Source: Thuidium tamariscinum (Eukaryota; Streptophyta; Bryopsida; Hypnales; Thuidiaceae). Taken from it: a DNA stretch of 64,000 nt. Made by a program: the position numbers and the translations under genes. The notes under the pieces were generated by a model, which did no database searches, was not told the DNA's origin, and saw only the letters and a program-made list of their open reading frames with translations. Positions 1 through 11,766 of this stretch are shown here, piece by piece; position 1 is the stretch's first letter, and every line of letters starts with the position of its first letter. The stretch spans positions 5,704,001 to 5,768,000 of the forward strand of contig OX344753.2 in NCBI GenBank assembly GCA_947034885.2, given 5' to 3'.

Positions 1-455
1 AAGAATCATTGCAAATTTATTCAAGTAAAGATTGTGTGCACTGTAAAACCATTGCAAATGATGTGCAATACTTTAATTATAACAATAGCAAATGTATTCA
101 AATAATAATTTTGACCACTGTAGGTCCATTGCACATTTAGTGCAAAACTCAAATTAAAACCATTGCAAAGTTATCTTAACAAAAATTGTGTGCATTCCAA
201 AAACATTGCAAATATAGTGCAATATATTCAAAATAAAACTATAGCAAAGCTATTGAAACAAAAATTATGGGTATTATAAAAGCATTGCAAATGATGACCA
301 ATGCTTTTCTTAAAACCATTGCAAATTTATTCAAACAACTATTGGGGGCCTTGCAAAACCATTACAAGTACAGTGCAACTCTCTAAGTAAGGCCATATGC
401 AAACAAAAATTGTGGGCACTGCAAAACCATTGCAAAAACTGTTGCAAACTCTGCA
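1..455. repeat. 77-bp degenerate tandem repeat (about 5.7 copies, runs off the left edge)
   Basis: Units start with (A)TTGCAAA or (A)TAGCAAA at about 8, 86, 162, 241, 318 and 395, giving periods of 76-79 bp. Each unit carries a second half around CATTGCAAAT and GTGCAA. The copies are diverged, so the array is old. It has no coding potential and continues beyond the window start. Confidence 0.8.
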
Positions 456-994
456 CTCTTTCTTAGTATTAGGTGTATTGGTCGTCATTGAGATTTTTCC
501 ATTTTGTGGAGTTTTCTCTATTGTGAAATAGCTGAAGAGTATCTTTTCTAGTTCTTTAAGACATATGGAATTGGCATCCAACCAAACTATATTGTTTCAT
601 ATTTTTTGGAACTTTGTGGATTTAGTTATGAAATATTGAAGTTGAAATGGCATAAGGCTCTATAATTGCCCGCCTATTAAAATTAACATTGTTTGTACAA
701 TGCTAAAGGCTATGAAAAAGCAACACGTATAAACAATGTACATTTAAGGAGGTGGATAATTTTAGAACCAAAGCACTTTTAGAACCTCCTACCTAATATT
801 CGTCCTCAATGGCATCAACATACTAGTCATCCAAATAAATTTATAATTTTTCATCAATTTATAATTAGAATTTGAAATTACTATTGTTAGATATAACATC
901 GTAAGTCGTAACCCAAAACTAGAGGAGTGGAGGGTAACTTGTAAGTTTTTAGTCATGTTGGCTAAGAGCATTCTCACGCCAAGCCTGGCCAAAT
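456..994. other. Intergenic AT-rich DNA
   Basis: No gene, RNA or repeat boundary that I can support. Short open frames here lack codon structure or family resemblance. Confidence 0.5.
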
Positions 995-1313
995 GGCCCG
1001 GCCAAGGAGCAATTGGCGTGTCATGAATGAAGCTTGGGCCCGACCAATTGAATTTGCCCCATGCCAAGCTCGGCAACAAGCACGGGAAAGAATAATGTCT
1101 GGATTCTGAGGTGCCCCCTCGTGGTTGCCAACAAGAACCAACTCTTTTCAACTCGAAAAGTGCCTTGAACAAGGGAATTAAATATGAAACAAATGTTCAT
1201 CGGGCCCAGCCATGCACTCGCCACTTGACTGTGTCATTCTTAAATGTGGCCGGGCCTGGCCTTTTTTTTGGCTTTGACGTACGTGCCGTGGGGCAATTAC
1301 TTTGGCCGGGCCC
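995..1313. repeat. GC-rich inverted-repeat segment
   Basis: The left arm at 995-1017 contains GGCCCGGCCAAGG followed by GCAATTGGC. The right arm at 1292-1313 is its near reverse complement (GGCAATTAC, then TTTGGCCGGGCCC). Base composition is much richer in GC than the flanks. This looks like a small TIR-type element or its sub-terminal repeats. True ends and target duplication are not resolved. Confidence 0.45.
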
Positions 1314-1825
1314 TACCACTTGCCCAGTTTGAGCCAAATTATGCGGAACCATGGGGATGCTCTATGGAAGAAGGCCGATATCTATGCACTAATGCAATCT
1401 TAATTGAAACTAATTTTGTATTATACAAACCTTTTGTGGTTTCCAATTTGAATGGGTAGTGGTACAAAGGTACGTACAAAAGTTGTCATATGTACAATAC
1501 ATTGATTCCATTTATTGGTTATACCAGTATTCAGTCCAAAGGACAGTCAGGACACTAAATCCTCCATACAAAATTACAAAGGGCCCAGCAGCTAGGGTGG
1601 ACTTACCTCGGGGGAAATACAGGAATTTTTTATTTTTTGCACGTAAATTCTTATTTTTTTTGCAAATTCTGAATTTAGATTTGCAATCAGAGACTCCATG
1701 TTTCCTGAAGGAGGTCCATCAAATCCCCTTAACATGGTACAAAATTGTTTTTTTTTGGTTTTTTTTTACTTTTACTCCCCAATCCCTAAAACTTATCCTG
1801 CCGGACCCACTTTGTATAGAGGATT
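1314..1825. other. Intergenic DNA without recognisable feature
   Basis: A 149-codon open frame on the plus strand (1459-1908) spans this stretch and runs into the next repeat. Its translation is low-complexity and matches no family I know, so it is not called. Confidence 0.5.
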
Positions 1826-2210
1826 TAAGGGAGAAACACCCATTTCCGTCCCTATACCTATTCCAGGTCCCTAGAGTGTCACTAAATCTGTCCATGAGCG
1901 TCCATTAAAGTGTCTGACAAGTGTTTAACTCTAATTTGCTGACGCAGTTTGAAGATACATGTATAATTTTCATTCATTGACAACTGATTTCAGCAGAGTT
2001 CAGTTTAGGGTACACCTATAGGATGGTTCCAGTGGTCTAGAGAGCCAACTCTTTGAAAATTTGAAAAAATTACATATTGATTCCGAAAAATTAAATTTTT
2101 TTGAATATTCATGATTTTCTCTCACTAATACTAGAAAAATATCTGTTTTAGAAAAAGATGCCTCCAACCATGCTGAATTCCTTATTTGGACGGTTTTGGG
2201 TGTTTCCACT
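1826..2210 (+). repeat. Dispersed repeat A, copy 1
   Basis: A 385-bp segment repeated at 4552-4926 in the same orientation with roughly 90% identity by eye. It starts TAAGGGAGAAACACCCATTT and ends GGACGGTTTTGGGTGTTTCC, so its two ends are imperfect inverted repeats around AAACACCC and CCGTCC. It is therefore a likely TIR element. The end sequence is shared with the fold-back at 10916-11058. Confidence 0.75.
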
Positions 2211-2272
2211 GTAGTGTCTTGCATTCAGTTCAGTTTGATATGTTGTACTTTGGATTTTGAGTTGGGAGTAAT

Positions 2273-3743
2273 TTAACCCTGGACAACCACCAACGCCGTT
2301 TCATGGCATTTGGATGACAATTTAAGGTCATTTGAAGAGGTTAACAATAGTTTTTTCATCCATTTCTTTTAATGGGTTGTTGCAAGAAACACCGTCCATT
2401 TTCCGTAGCGTTTTGGAAATGGACGCTGTTTTCTTTGGGAGTACTATTTAATTAGAAAATCAATTTTAAAAAAATATGAAAAATATGTCTAATGTATGAA
2501 ACTTAAAGAAGAAGGTATCCTATGAAGGAAAACCTTAGGAAAATTCTCCAAGTAGGAGAACTAGAAAAGTGGAAAATCTCATGAAAATGGGCGTATTTAC
2601 ATTTTAATTTGTAAAAAATAGGAAAAGTTATTTTTCTTGAATCTAAAAATTGGCCATTTGGGAAGAGTTGATGGTGATGATATTCCACCAAAAAAATAAT
2701 CTCAACTCTATTATCAATGGTCAGAAACTGCGTGCAATGGGAGTGCTGTTTGCATGCATGTGGAAGACATAAATAATGTATTTTTAGATTCCCTTCCATA
2801 GGAATATGCTTTCCTACTATGCAAATGCACCATGAAAATTTCAACTTTAGATCATTAAATTTGGGTACTCCCAACGTAGTAAAAACCCCTAAACCTCAGT
2901 TTGTGACAAATTAACAATAAATAATTTTAAATATAAAATGATTTTTTTAAATTTCTGAAAAATAAGGGATGTAAAAATCATCAAGTTAGAGAGTTCCAAT
3001 AATTATTTCATATCCTCGAATATTTTAATTCAAAAGTTATAGCAAAAAAGAACAACGTCACTCCAATTGTGACGGAGAATAGGACCGGTGTTTCTTGCAA
3101 CCACCCTAATGACCTTTCATGTTGAGTTACAAAGAGTATTTAATTGAGTTTTTAGTCTAACTAATGTTTGTTTGCATGTAGTTGAGAAGCAAATACAAAA
3201 AACAGATGACAAAATGTGCCATTTTATTGTATTTTGAGAAATTGAGTAGATCTGAAAGTTCTCCACAAAAATGATATTTTTTGAGTTTGAGCCCAACTAG
3301 TGAAATGAAGTTCCTCTACTCTAGTTTCTACTTCAATTCAAATTTTGCAAAAATTTGTAATATTTAATATTTTATTGCAATTTGAACTTTGAGTGTGTTT
3401 TCAATGTCTACTACATTCTATTTATAGAAGCACATGGAAATTGAGTTTACACCATGATGTTTGTCACTGTAATGTATACGCATGGTGAAATTTTCAGATT
3501 TTTTGAGATGAATTTTTGTTTGATATGATTTTTTCTTCACTTTCTCTTCAAAAATTCTCAGAAAAATCAATTTTCCTCAAAAAATTCTAAATTTTTTGTG
3601 AAGTAGAGAAGATATGTAATTCCATCTCTGAATAAATAAATTAAATTTTTTTCATACATATCTCATTCCAAAATGGCAACGAACTAAGTGACGACCAACC
3701 AAGCTTGAAATCAGTGGTTATAGGTCCGTCTTTTAAGGGTTAA
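2273..3743 (+). mobile_element. TTAA element, subfamily C, copy 1 (interrupted)
   Basis: Bounded by TTAA at 2273-2276 and 3740-3743, with ends TTAACCCTGG and AAGGGTTAA. About 735 bp after removal of the 733-bp insertion at 2374-3106. It aligns along its length with copies at 60970-61702, 61707-62459 (inverted) and 49353-50090. A GCCGT-TTC-ATGGC hairpin is centred at 2301, 25 bp from the left TTAA. Non-autonomous; the piggyBac-like label rests only on TTAA and the CCC-type ends. Confidence 0.75.
2374..3106 (+). mobile_element. TIR family B, copy 1 (733 bp), nested in a TTAA element
   Basis: Ends are GGGTTGTTGCAAGAAACACC and the near-perfect inverse GTGTTTCTTGCAACCACCC. It is flanked by the direct 4-bp duplication TAAT (2370-2373 and 3107-3110). 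The uninterrupted relative at 61050-61090 reads straight across this point, confirming insertion. No coding capacity. Confidence 0.85.
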
Positions 3744-4551
3744 ATTCAGGGGTTTTTTTTAGGTGATAAAAAGACTAAAAGCACCAAAAAGTTATCTTCT
3801 GCACCAAGCCCTTAGAAAAATTTTGAGGAAAAAAAATTTAAAAGCTAGATGTAAATTTTCAATCACACCCTAGTAGCCACTACCTTGACAATGACTACTA
3901 GGATTTTCCACCTTGTTGCCACCTATCAAAAAGTTGATTCAACAACTTTGCATCTTCAATCGCCTAAAATATACCAAAGTTGGAGATATAGGTATAGATT
4001 GTAGCCACATATACAAGGGCACCTTCGTCTTATCACTAGATTTTGTCACTTCCTTTGAAGCTACAATTTTCTTGCTCTCAATTTCACTTGGCTTTTCCTA
4101 CCAATTGCAATCTTTGAGGTTGCATTTTTGTTGTAGAAACCATTTAAAACCTCATGCACATGAATGAGGAAGATATTGAACTTTGAAGCCCAAGTACATG
4201 AATGAGTTGTAGTTCACATGCTTGAACTTGTGAGTTGTAGTTTTCATAATTCATGTGCATTCCATTTTGCACCAATCTAAGAGTTGTAGTTGGTGAAGAT
4301 GTTTTTTTGTTTTTTGTTCTAAAGCCATACAACTTACACTAACTTCTAACTTGGAGCCAAATTTTACACCAAAAGTAAATTTGAGTGTCGCCTAACCTCA
4401 ACCACTTACTTTTCACTGGGAGCCTAAATCTAGATTCTCTTAAAATTAAAAAAACAAAACATTGGTTAAATTTGGTATGAATTGAAGGTGATGGCAAAAG
4501 GAAAAGTCCTCCACCGGCTCAACAAAAAATTATTGGAATTTATTTGGTTGC
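3744..4551. other. Intergenic DNA between repeats
   Basis: AT-rich. Open frames at 3913-4167 (plus) and 4144-4332 (minus) show no recognisable domain. No repeat boundary identified. Confidence 0.5.
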
Positions 4552-4926
4552 TAAGGGAGAAACACCTATTTCCGTCCCTGTACCTATTCCTGGTCCCTAG
4601 AGTGTCACTAAATCTGTCCACAAGTGTTCATTAAAATGTTTGACAAATGTTTAACTCTAATTTGCTGATACAGTTGTATAATTTTCATTCACTGACAACT
4701 GATTTCAGCAGAGTTCAATTTAGGGTACACCTATAGGACGGTTCCAATGGTCTAGGGAACCAACTCTTTGAAAATTTGTAGAAACTACATACTAATTCTG
4801 AAAATTTTAATTTTTTTTTAATATTCATGATTTTCTCTCGCTAATACTAGAAAAATATCAGTTTTAGAAAAAGATGCCTCTAACCATGCTGAATTCCTTA
4901 TTTGGACGGTTTTGGGTGTTTCCACT
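4552..4926 (+). repeat. Dispersed repeat A, copy 2
   Basis: Direct repeat of 1826-2210, about 2.7 kb downstream, slightly shorter (375 bp). The flanks differ on both sides, consistent with independent insertion rather than tandem duplication. Confidence 0.75.
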
Positions 4927-5677
4927 AGCTGTAGTAAGATAGACTGTGCTCAAGCGAGTTCACGTGATAAAGTAGGCAAGTTGTTTTTGCATGAAGGAAT
5001 GTACGTTAGTGGCACACTGGCATGAAGGAATAATTTGGAATGTTTCTATTATTGCATCTGTACTTTTCCTACAGGAAGTGCTTGTGCTTTATGTGTTGCC
5101 AATGCTGCATTTGTCGTAGGGTAGGATCACTGAAAATGGAATATGTTTTCAGAAGCGAGCCCTAAAAAAATCAAAGACTATGGAGAGGCTTGTTTCTCAA
5201 TGTTGAATTGAGTGCATTTTTGAAAGTTTAACAATTCCATTTTGTCCACATATAACTTTTGGTTTTGATGTCGGAAGGTTATTCCTGGACTAAACCCAAA
5301 CTTTCTTGCAATTTATCTTTGTAATCAAAAAATAAAAATAAAAAGCTCAACACACAATAATGATTTGCAAATCTGTATTGGAGTTGGAACTCAAAGTTTT
5401 ATGTACATCTCAAGAATTAACCCTTAATTGTGAACGCGGATGTTTTGTGTCCAATGAATGACAAAGAATCTTCCCTTGTAGGATAAAAGTGCAACTATTC
5501 ATCCTCAATAGTAGGGGTGAAAAGGGGAGATTGTCTATAACATTTTGACTTTCATTGAGTATATTTGGCTTATTCAAAGTAGATGATGTCACATGGTATC
5601 AAAATACATGATTTCCACAGCCACCAATTCATCCTTCAAGGATTATATACTGGAGAGGTCCTACTTTGAGTTGAGTT
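4927..5677. other. Intergenic DNA with one unpaired TTAA-type end at 5417
   Basis: TTAACCCTTAATTG begins at 5417. The hairpin GGA-N9-TCC is centred at 5445, 25 bp away, as in the other TTAA elements. The opposite end was not identified. The rest shows no gene or clear repeat. Confidence 0.4.
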
Positions 5678-6259
5678 TTAACCCTAAAGCATACTAACGT
5701 CCAAAATCTACATGATGTATAGATTGAAATTAGATATCTTTCTCATTACATTTTGGATGAAAGTCATATTAATTTTTAGAGATATTTTAGGAAGTTATCC
5801 TGTATAAGATTGGGATTTGATATTATTAGAGTACATGTTTTTCTAAAATTACAAATGTGAAAATTTGTCAAAGGGTTGACTACACCAAAATTGCATTGAC
5901 TCTAGTTCAAACTTAGAATTGCAAAAATGAGGTCCTGAAATCAAAGAATCCAAATGTTCCAAAAACTCATCATGTCAAGAGAATCTCATTTCAAATCCAT
6001 TCTAATAAGATTTACTCAAAATAAGACAATATTTTACTTTAATTGAATTCAAAGGATTTCAGGATTTTCCCTTTCAAAATTTTTAGAAAAATATTGGTGA
6101 TAGCAGGGATGAATCTACCCATGTGGATAGAATCTAAAACTCAAACTCTACAACTTTTATTTGCATCTCAATTCCAAAATATTCTTCCAAATAGTACTTC
6201 ACGATGATTTTTCTAAAATCGTCAATTCTGGAGATGAGTCTTGACGATTAGGGGTTTAA
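5678..6259 (-). mobile_element. TTAA element, subfamily M, copy 2
   Basis: Bounded by TTAACCCTAAAGC at 5678 and TAGGGGTTTAA ending at 6259 (582 bp). It is an inverted relative of 46699-47570 and supplies the uninterrupted version of that copy. The decayed hairpin CGTCCA-AAATC-TACATG is centred at 5706, again 25 bp from TTAA. Confidence 0.6.
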
Positions 6260-7133
6260 GATACTTTTGAGACGAAACACAATGAATTAGTCCTTGAAGT
6301 GAAATGGTGACTCACGATCCATTAGGACTATTTCTCTTATTCAGATGAGTTTGAAAACTCAATCATGGCTTGTAGAAAGCCCAGCTATGCACACAACACA
6401 AGGAGAATTTCTGAAAACAACCAATTCATTCATTACCATGCTCATACTATGGACATACTATCGTTCCACATTTTGACAACATCAATAACAATCGTCGCAA
6501 TTGCAGGTCCTTGGAACACTCATGAATACTTCAAACTTGCTAACTTCTAATTGTACAATGTCCACCAGTACAAACGCATACCTTCAATTCCTTCATCCCG
6601 TCCATGTATGTTGAAATGCTTAATTTGACAAGAAATGGGTATCAAAGCTCAGTTCAGGCATCACTCAGTAACACCAACAGCATGTAATCATCCAGAGTTC
6701 CACGGTGCAACAACTGCTCGTGTTCTGATTTTAGAGAATATGAGAGAAAAGAATGAAGTGCCAATGTTTGAACATAACATTTTTAAGGAGCTACCTAAAC
6801 GCCCTTGGAAAAGAAATCCTGATTCTTTTTTGTTCACCCTCTTGAGCTCTTTTCAAGAGAGCGCGACCAAAAGCTTTAGAAAGACAACAGTAGTTCCTCA
6901 CTAAGTGCCATGCATGCTCTCTACCGAGAAGGGTAAGTTTTTACAACAGCTACGAAATGTTATGGAACTGATACTTCTGCTTCTATTCTAATTTACAAAA
7001 GCATAAGTTTTAGTGGAGTGGAATACCGGTATACACTGCTTATTCACAATTCGTCTACAGCTTTTTTCCAACCGGAGAATCTCAGATCCGCTGGAAGCAA
7101 TCCCCCTCCACTGGCCGTTGTAATCCTCGTCAC
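6260..7133. other. 3' flank of the PAQR gene and intergenic DNA
   Basis: This should hold the 3' untranslated region of the minus-strand gene ending at 7134. I could not place a polyadenylation signal with confidence. The plus-strand open frames at 6365-6550 and 6635-6904 have no family resemblance. Confidence 0.4.
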
Positions 7134-10118
7134 TCATGCAACAGAACAACCTGTTACATCACGCCACTTCAGGTAGAGCAAGCCACCATGGTAATGAGTA
7201 TACGCCCCTGCCACAACCAGGATATGAAACAACTGGTGGCTGTTTCCTATGATGTCGAAAGTTCCAGGTTTCCATCGTTCGGGGATACGAGTAGCATAGA
7301 TCAGGGCACCTACACCGTACATAATGCCCATGGCGATCTCCATTTTCAAAGTTTGGTAAGCTACGGGCTCATCTTGGAATAACAAAATCTTGTGCACACA
7401 TGGGATGATACCTGAAACTCCCATAGTGAAAAACAATATTGCACGAAATGGGCGGTATTCGGCACTCTGAAACACTGGTAACAAAGATGCACCTATCGTG
7501 CCAATCCCCATCGTTGTGATGATAGCCAGGTACATCTTGCACAGGAAAGGGTTGCACATAAAGCTGTAATAAACCTGCCCAATTTGACAACCGCAAGTAA
7601 TGTTACCCATTAAAATCACTTCTCAATGCAATGAGATAGGTCAAATCCAGCTACCACACCCAAGCTGAGTATTCCAGCAATGGCACACAAAGCTATTAAT
7701 TGAGTACATTGGCGATAAATCTGAATACATTTGTATCTTGTGTTTGAATGTTGGTCAGTGCAATGTGCACTTCTCGTGACCACAGATTCATGCGAAAATA
7801 AGGTCACTAAAGATAGCACCGGTTGAAGCAACAAGTTTGAAGTAAGAAGCTGAAAATTTGAAGTAATGTCCTGTACAGCTAGGGGTGAAATAACAAGCTC
7901 AAAATAATTCGTTCAATTTATGACATCTTACGACACATTCAAGGTAACAAGTAGCTAATCCATCTCAATGTGGAGGCGCAAATCCTTGTTATCTCAGGCA
8001 TTTTAGCATGCCACGCAGGAACCACGTCAAAACCACCTCTTCATGCTCATTCTTGTTACTTAAAAACCAGTGTAAAGTCAATGTTGAACAAATGTGGCAA
8101 AATGAAAAAAGAATGGTTATTGTACCAAACAAAGAGTAGGATTTCTTGTTTTCTCTAATGTGTTACATCGACTATGCAATATAAAGCGACCCTTAAAAGG
8201 CTCTAGTTCAGTGAAGCAGGAAACGTACAGGCGGGTAAAATGAGGCTGCAATAAGTGTCGAAATCCCCGCGTAATCCATCCGCATCAATCCATAGAAATA
8301 TGATTTTGAAAGGCAGCCGAATAGGTGACATGTTGCGCTTGCCAACAAGCAGAACATTGCACCTCCTAAGAACACGAAGAAAGGCCAACGTGTGATCGGT
8401 CTCTGCATCATCCACAACACCAGGATTCAATAACGCCTCTTCAACAAACCCCTCTTCCTTTCAAACCCTATTCCAACTGTGGTATGATAATTCACCGAAT
8501 TTCATATTACATACCAACTTGATCACATGCTGCAGTTTCTCTTTTAGTATTAAATCCTAGAGGACCACGAGGTCCAAATTGGGCATCATGTTCTTAGAGG
8601 TAATATGGGGACACTCTTTTGTCCAATTGTGTTCGTTTATCAACCAGTGCATACAGTGTGCTTCACTCATTCAGGTGACAATAAATTTGCCCCCATCTGA
8701 ATTACAGGTTATTCACAATATGATCAATCAAGTTTGTCATTTAAAACCATGCATCCCGCTTGATAACCTGTGTCAACACGTCTGGTTTCATCCTGTTCCT
8801 TATTCCTGTAGGCTCCACACCACCAACAGATTCCAGCAGAGAATCAGACTTGGCAGGAACCTAATGAAGTGGACAATTCAAATCATTGATCATGTATTGA
8901 TTGGAGGTGAGATGAATCAAAATTCTTGAAACGATACCAAGACCTTGTACAGAGAGGCTTAGAAAGGCCCTACCTGAATGCATTGCGTGCCGTCGTAAGT
9001 GCCAGGAACGCAACTGGAAAGAGCTTCAGGCAGCTGCAAATATGAGGGCCATGAGTCCATAATTCCAGATTGCCATCTATGAAGAGTACTTGGCTCCACA
9101 ATGGTTGGCAAATGCGTAGCCGTGTAGATGGTAAGCCCCAGAAAGAGAAGAAATCCAACCAAGTGTCTGTCACAACCCGTCCCAGCAAAATCTCTCTCAT
9201 CAGTATCACACGCATATCCAACCCGTGGTCAAGTCCCCATTTATTGTTTTTGGTCGTATTAAAACAAGTTTTATGAAATATATTTCAAATTCAATATCTT
9301 CCACTCGGTAGGTCCAAATCATGTAAAACCACCAGTGTACACGTCCCCTGATTCCCCTCCCACAGTCCAAGGCTTTCCAACTATACCACAGCCTCCTTCG
9401 TTGACTCGACGGTCACATAGATGCATGACTTGACTACAAAGAAAAAAACATAAACAAAGAACTCTGCAAATTCAAGGCTTCATTGAGTAAATTCCATCTC
9501 TTCAGAGAGAAGCGAACTTGCGAAACATCGAATTATGCTTCACGAGACCCTCGGAATTGTTTCCATAAATTTCTCAAAGTTCATCACACAGGGCAAGAAA
9601 CTACGGCATAGTGCATCCGAAGCACCTAGCCCTAGTTCCTTCCTTTCCACAGGACAATAAATAAACAACACAAATCACAGACTCAATATCTACAATCCCA
9701 TTTACAAAGGCTTCCTTCCGACATGCCAATATATAGACACACAGGCGACCACTTCTGAATCAAATTCCGCAGTGCAATTCAACCCGAAAGGAAAACTATT
9801 CGTCCCTACCACTTACGTCCAGATGTTGAACGTTTCGTTGTGCATGTGAAAGACGGAGAGCAGGGCTTTTTTGAATGGGTAATCCACCCGGTAGTATCGC
9901 AGAATATAATTGTTGTCCCGCAGGTAATCGGGGAGCGCCTTGAACTCCACCAGCTGGTCGCGGACATTGCTCCACAACTCCATCGCCCTTTCTCTCGGAC
10001 TACTCGACCTCTCCAGCAACCCCCCCATCCCTTCCACCTCGACCAGCCCCTTGCTCCTCGCTCTCCTCATTTTAGCGTAGCCCCACTCCGATGAACTTCG
10101 TCTCCTCCGTCCCCCCAA
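7134..10118 (-). CDS. HHP: Heptahelical PAQR (adiponectin receptor/hemolysin III-like) membrane protein, four exons
   Basis: Coding exons on the minus strand: 10118-9817, 9166-8974, 8402-8229 and 7574-7134. All introns are GT-AG and phases agree, giving 369 residues. The start ATG opens a basic N-terminus (MGGRRRRSSS). The conserved cytosolic core LPDYLRDNNYILRYYRVDYP is at residues 62-81. PAQR metal-site motifs are present: E95-x2-N98-x3-H102 (HNETFNIWTH, split by intron 1), S187-x3-H191 with D208, and H336-x3-H340 (GNSHQLFH). Seven hydrophobic segments follow the family pattern. From memory the C-terminal half closely resembles Arabidopsis HHP proteins (VYYSFMC, ATRIPERW, YLKWRD). The 45-residue loop after the first membrane segment recalls the longer HHP4/HHP5 type, but no paralogue is assigned. 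In plants this family is linked to sugar, hormone and temperature signalling and sits in membranes. Introns are 650, 571 and 654 bp. The gene appears intact. Confidence 0.93.
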
Positions 10119-10700
10119 ACCTCAAAAACGCCGCCAATTCAACCTGAAGGCGCCTCCCAAATGCACATGCACACGCACACAGTCCTGGTCTCGAATTCGA
10201 AATTTGGGAGGAAGGAGCGTCATCGCGGGGTGTTCAGAAGCGCCATCATGGAACGCAACTTACATGATTCGGGGGCACACGCTATTGCACCGCTTAGACC
10301 AGAACTGCAGCTTTGGCTGTTGAGGGCCGTGGATGTTGTGGTCCCCAGATCTCACGTTGCGGCCATCGATGATCGGGAATGGCGAGCCAGGCGAGGGGAG
10401 GGGACCGCCACGGCGCGAGACCTCTACGGCGAGGATGCGCCGGCGCGTCGGCCGTGGCCTTGGCCGTGAATTCCCAAGCGGGCGTGCTTGGGGAGGGCTG
10501 ATCAAAGCTGGGAATACAACGGCGACGCAGGGCACGGCGAGGACGAAAACAGAGCAGCAACCCCCGCGAACTCGGGCCACGACATGCTGATCAGAAAGCC
10601 CAGCCGTACAACCCACCTCTTTAATATCGCCCGCTCTAATGGCACATGCACGGGGTCGCCCCTAACCCTAGGGGCACATGCCTACCCCTAATATCACCTG
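10119..10700 (-). promoter_or_regulatory. GC-rich 5' flank / probable promoter and 5' UTR of the PAQR gene
   Basis: Composition changes sharply to GC- and CpG-rich immediately upstream of the ATG at 10118 and returns to AT-rich after about 10.9 kb. Several long open frames on both strands here (for example 10260-10616) are by-products of GC richness and mutually overlap. No TATA box is claimed. Confidence 0.45.
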
Positions 10701-10915
10701 CATGGAGCACTGATACTCACATCCTCTGTTCTATCACCGACCCTTAATATCACATCCTTCGGGCTCCCACCGACCCCTAATATCACATTTGCATGCCCTT
10801 TTGGAAAGCTTGTTCCCGAACCTCTCACCAAGCTCTCACCAAGCCAAAATATGCAAGATGTAAACAAACCTGACGTGGCGCAGGTAATCGAGCCCCCCAC
10901 AGGTAAAACTTGTTT

Positions 10916-11058
10916 TAAGGGCAAAGCATCCATTCCCGTCCATGTATCCAAAACCGTCCAAATGTAGCAGGGGTGCACATTTTTCTTTGAAAAATGTGCA
11001 CCGCTGCTACATTTGGATGGTTTTGGATACATGGACGGGAATGGGTGTTTTGCCCTTA
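10916..11058. mobile_element. 143-bp fold-back (hairpin) element
   Basis: Two arms of about 69 bp are near-perfect inverses around a loop of a few bases near 10985-10990. The left arm starts TAAGGGCAAAGCATCCATTC and the right arm ends ATGGGTGTTTTGCCCTTA. Only a handful of mismatches are visible. The termini resemble the start of repeat A (TAAGGGAGAAACACCC), so this may be a fold-back derivative of that family. Transcription through it would give a long double-stranded stem. Confidence 0.8.
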
Positions 11059-11670
11059 CCAAGGGTTGATAAGGGTTTTGGGGTTTATGTTTTGTTGGGT
11101 TTTTTGGTTGTGTCAAGGTCCTTCCTAGTTAATTTGGGGTCTCTGAATCCAAATATGAATTCAGAATTTGAAAAAAAAAAATTTTGAAAAAAATTTAAAA
11201 AATTCAGTGTTTACCCTGGGATAAATTCAGTTGCGCCACGTAAGTTTCGTTTACAAGATTTAACGCGCACCCCAAAATATCACCAAAACATCATGCTTCA
11301 CGAACTCCTAGTTTACATCTCAAAGTCTTAACCTCCTATAAGATCAAATGTTCAAATTTCAAACAACAATTTGATAAACACAAATATATCCTAAGTTCAC
11401 TTAGTCTTCTTTTTGCATTCATCTATACATTTATTAATTTTTGTATAAGCTATTTTACATTGGTACATCATTAATAAAAATCAATTTTTCTAGTTTGAAA
11501 TATGACACTTCATAAATGACTCTAATAAATAGATAAAAGTGAATCCTAAAGGACCAAATGACCATTGAACATATACAAGTTAGTGTTTTTTTTCCCTGCG
11601 ATTTGGAGCAAAATTGCATCAAATTCTTTTGCTTAGCACCATGCCTATAGAAAATAAATAGTAAAATTTT
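11059..11670. other. Intergenic AT-rich DNA
   Basis: No supportable feature. The region contains the A-rich stretch at 11169-11182 and short open frames without codon structure. Confidence 0.5.
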
Positions 11671-11766
11671 GGATGAAATCACCATTAAATTTAAAAAATT
11701 TAAAAACTATTGGATGAAATCACCATTAAATTTAAAAAATTTAAAAACTATTGGATGAAATCACCA
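11671..11766. repeat. 41-bp tandem duplication (2.3 copies)
   Basis: GGATGAAATCACCATTAAAT recurs at 11671, 11712 and (partially) 11753 with exact 41-bp spacing and no visible differences. It is therefore a recent local duplication. Confidence 0.85.

Noticed and set aside
8579-8929. 116-codon plus-strand frame
   Set aside because: Lies within intron 2 of the PAQR gene on the opposite strand, with no recognisable domain.
10260-10616. 118-codon minus-strand frame and overlapping plus-strand frames upstream of the PAQR gene
   Set aside because: GC-rich flank opens several frames at once on both strands. None shows conserved motifs.
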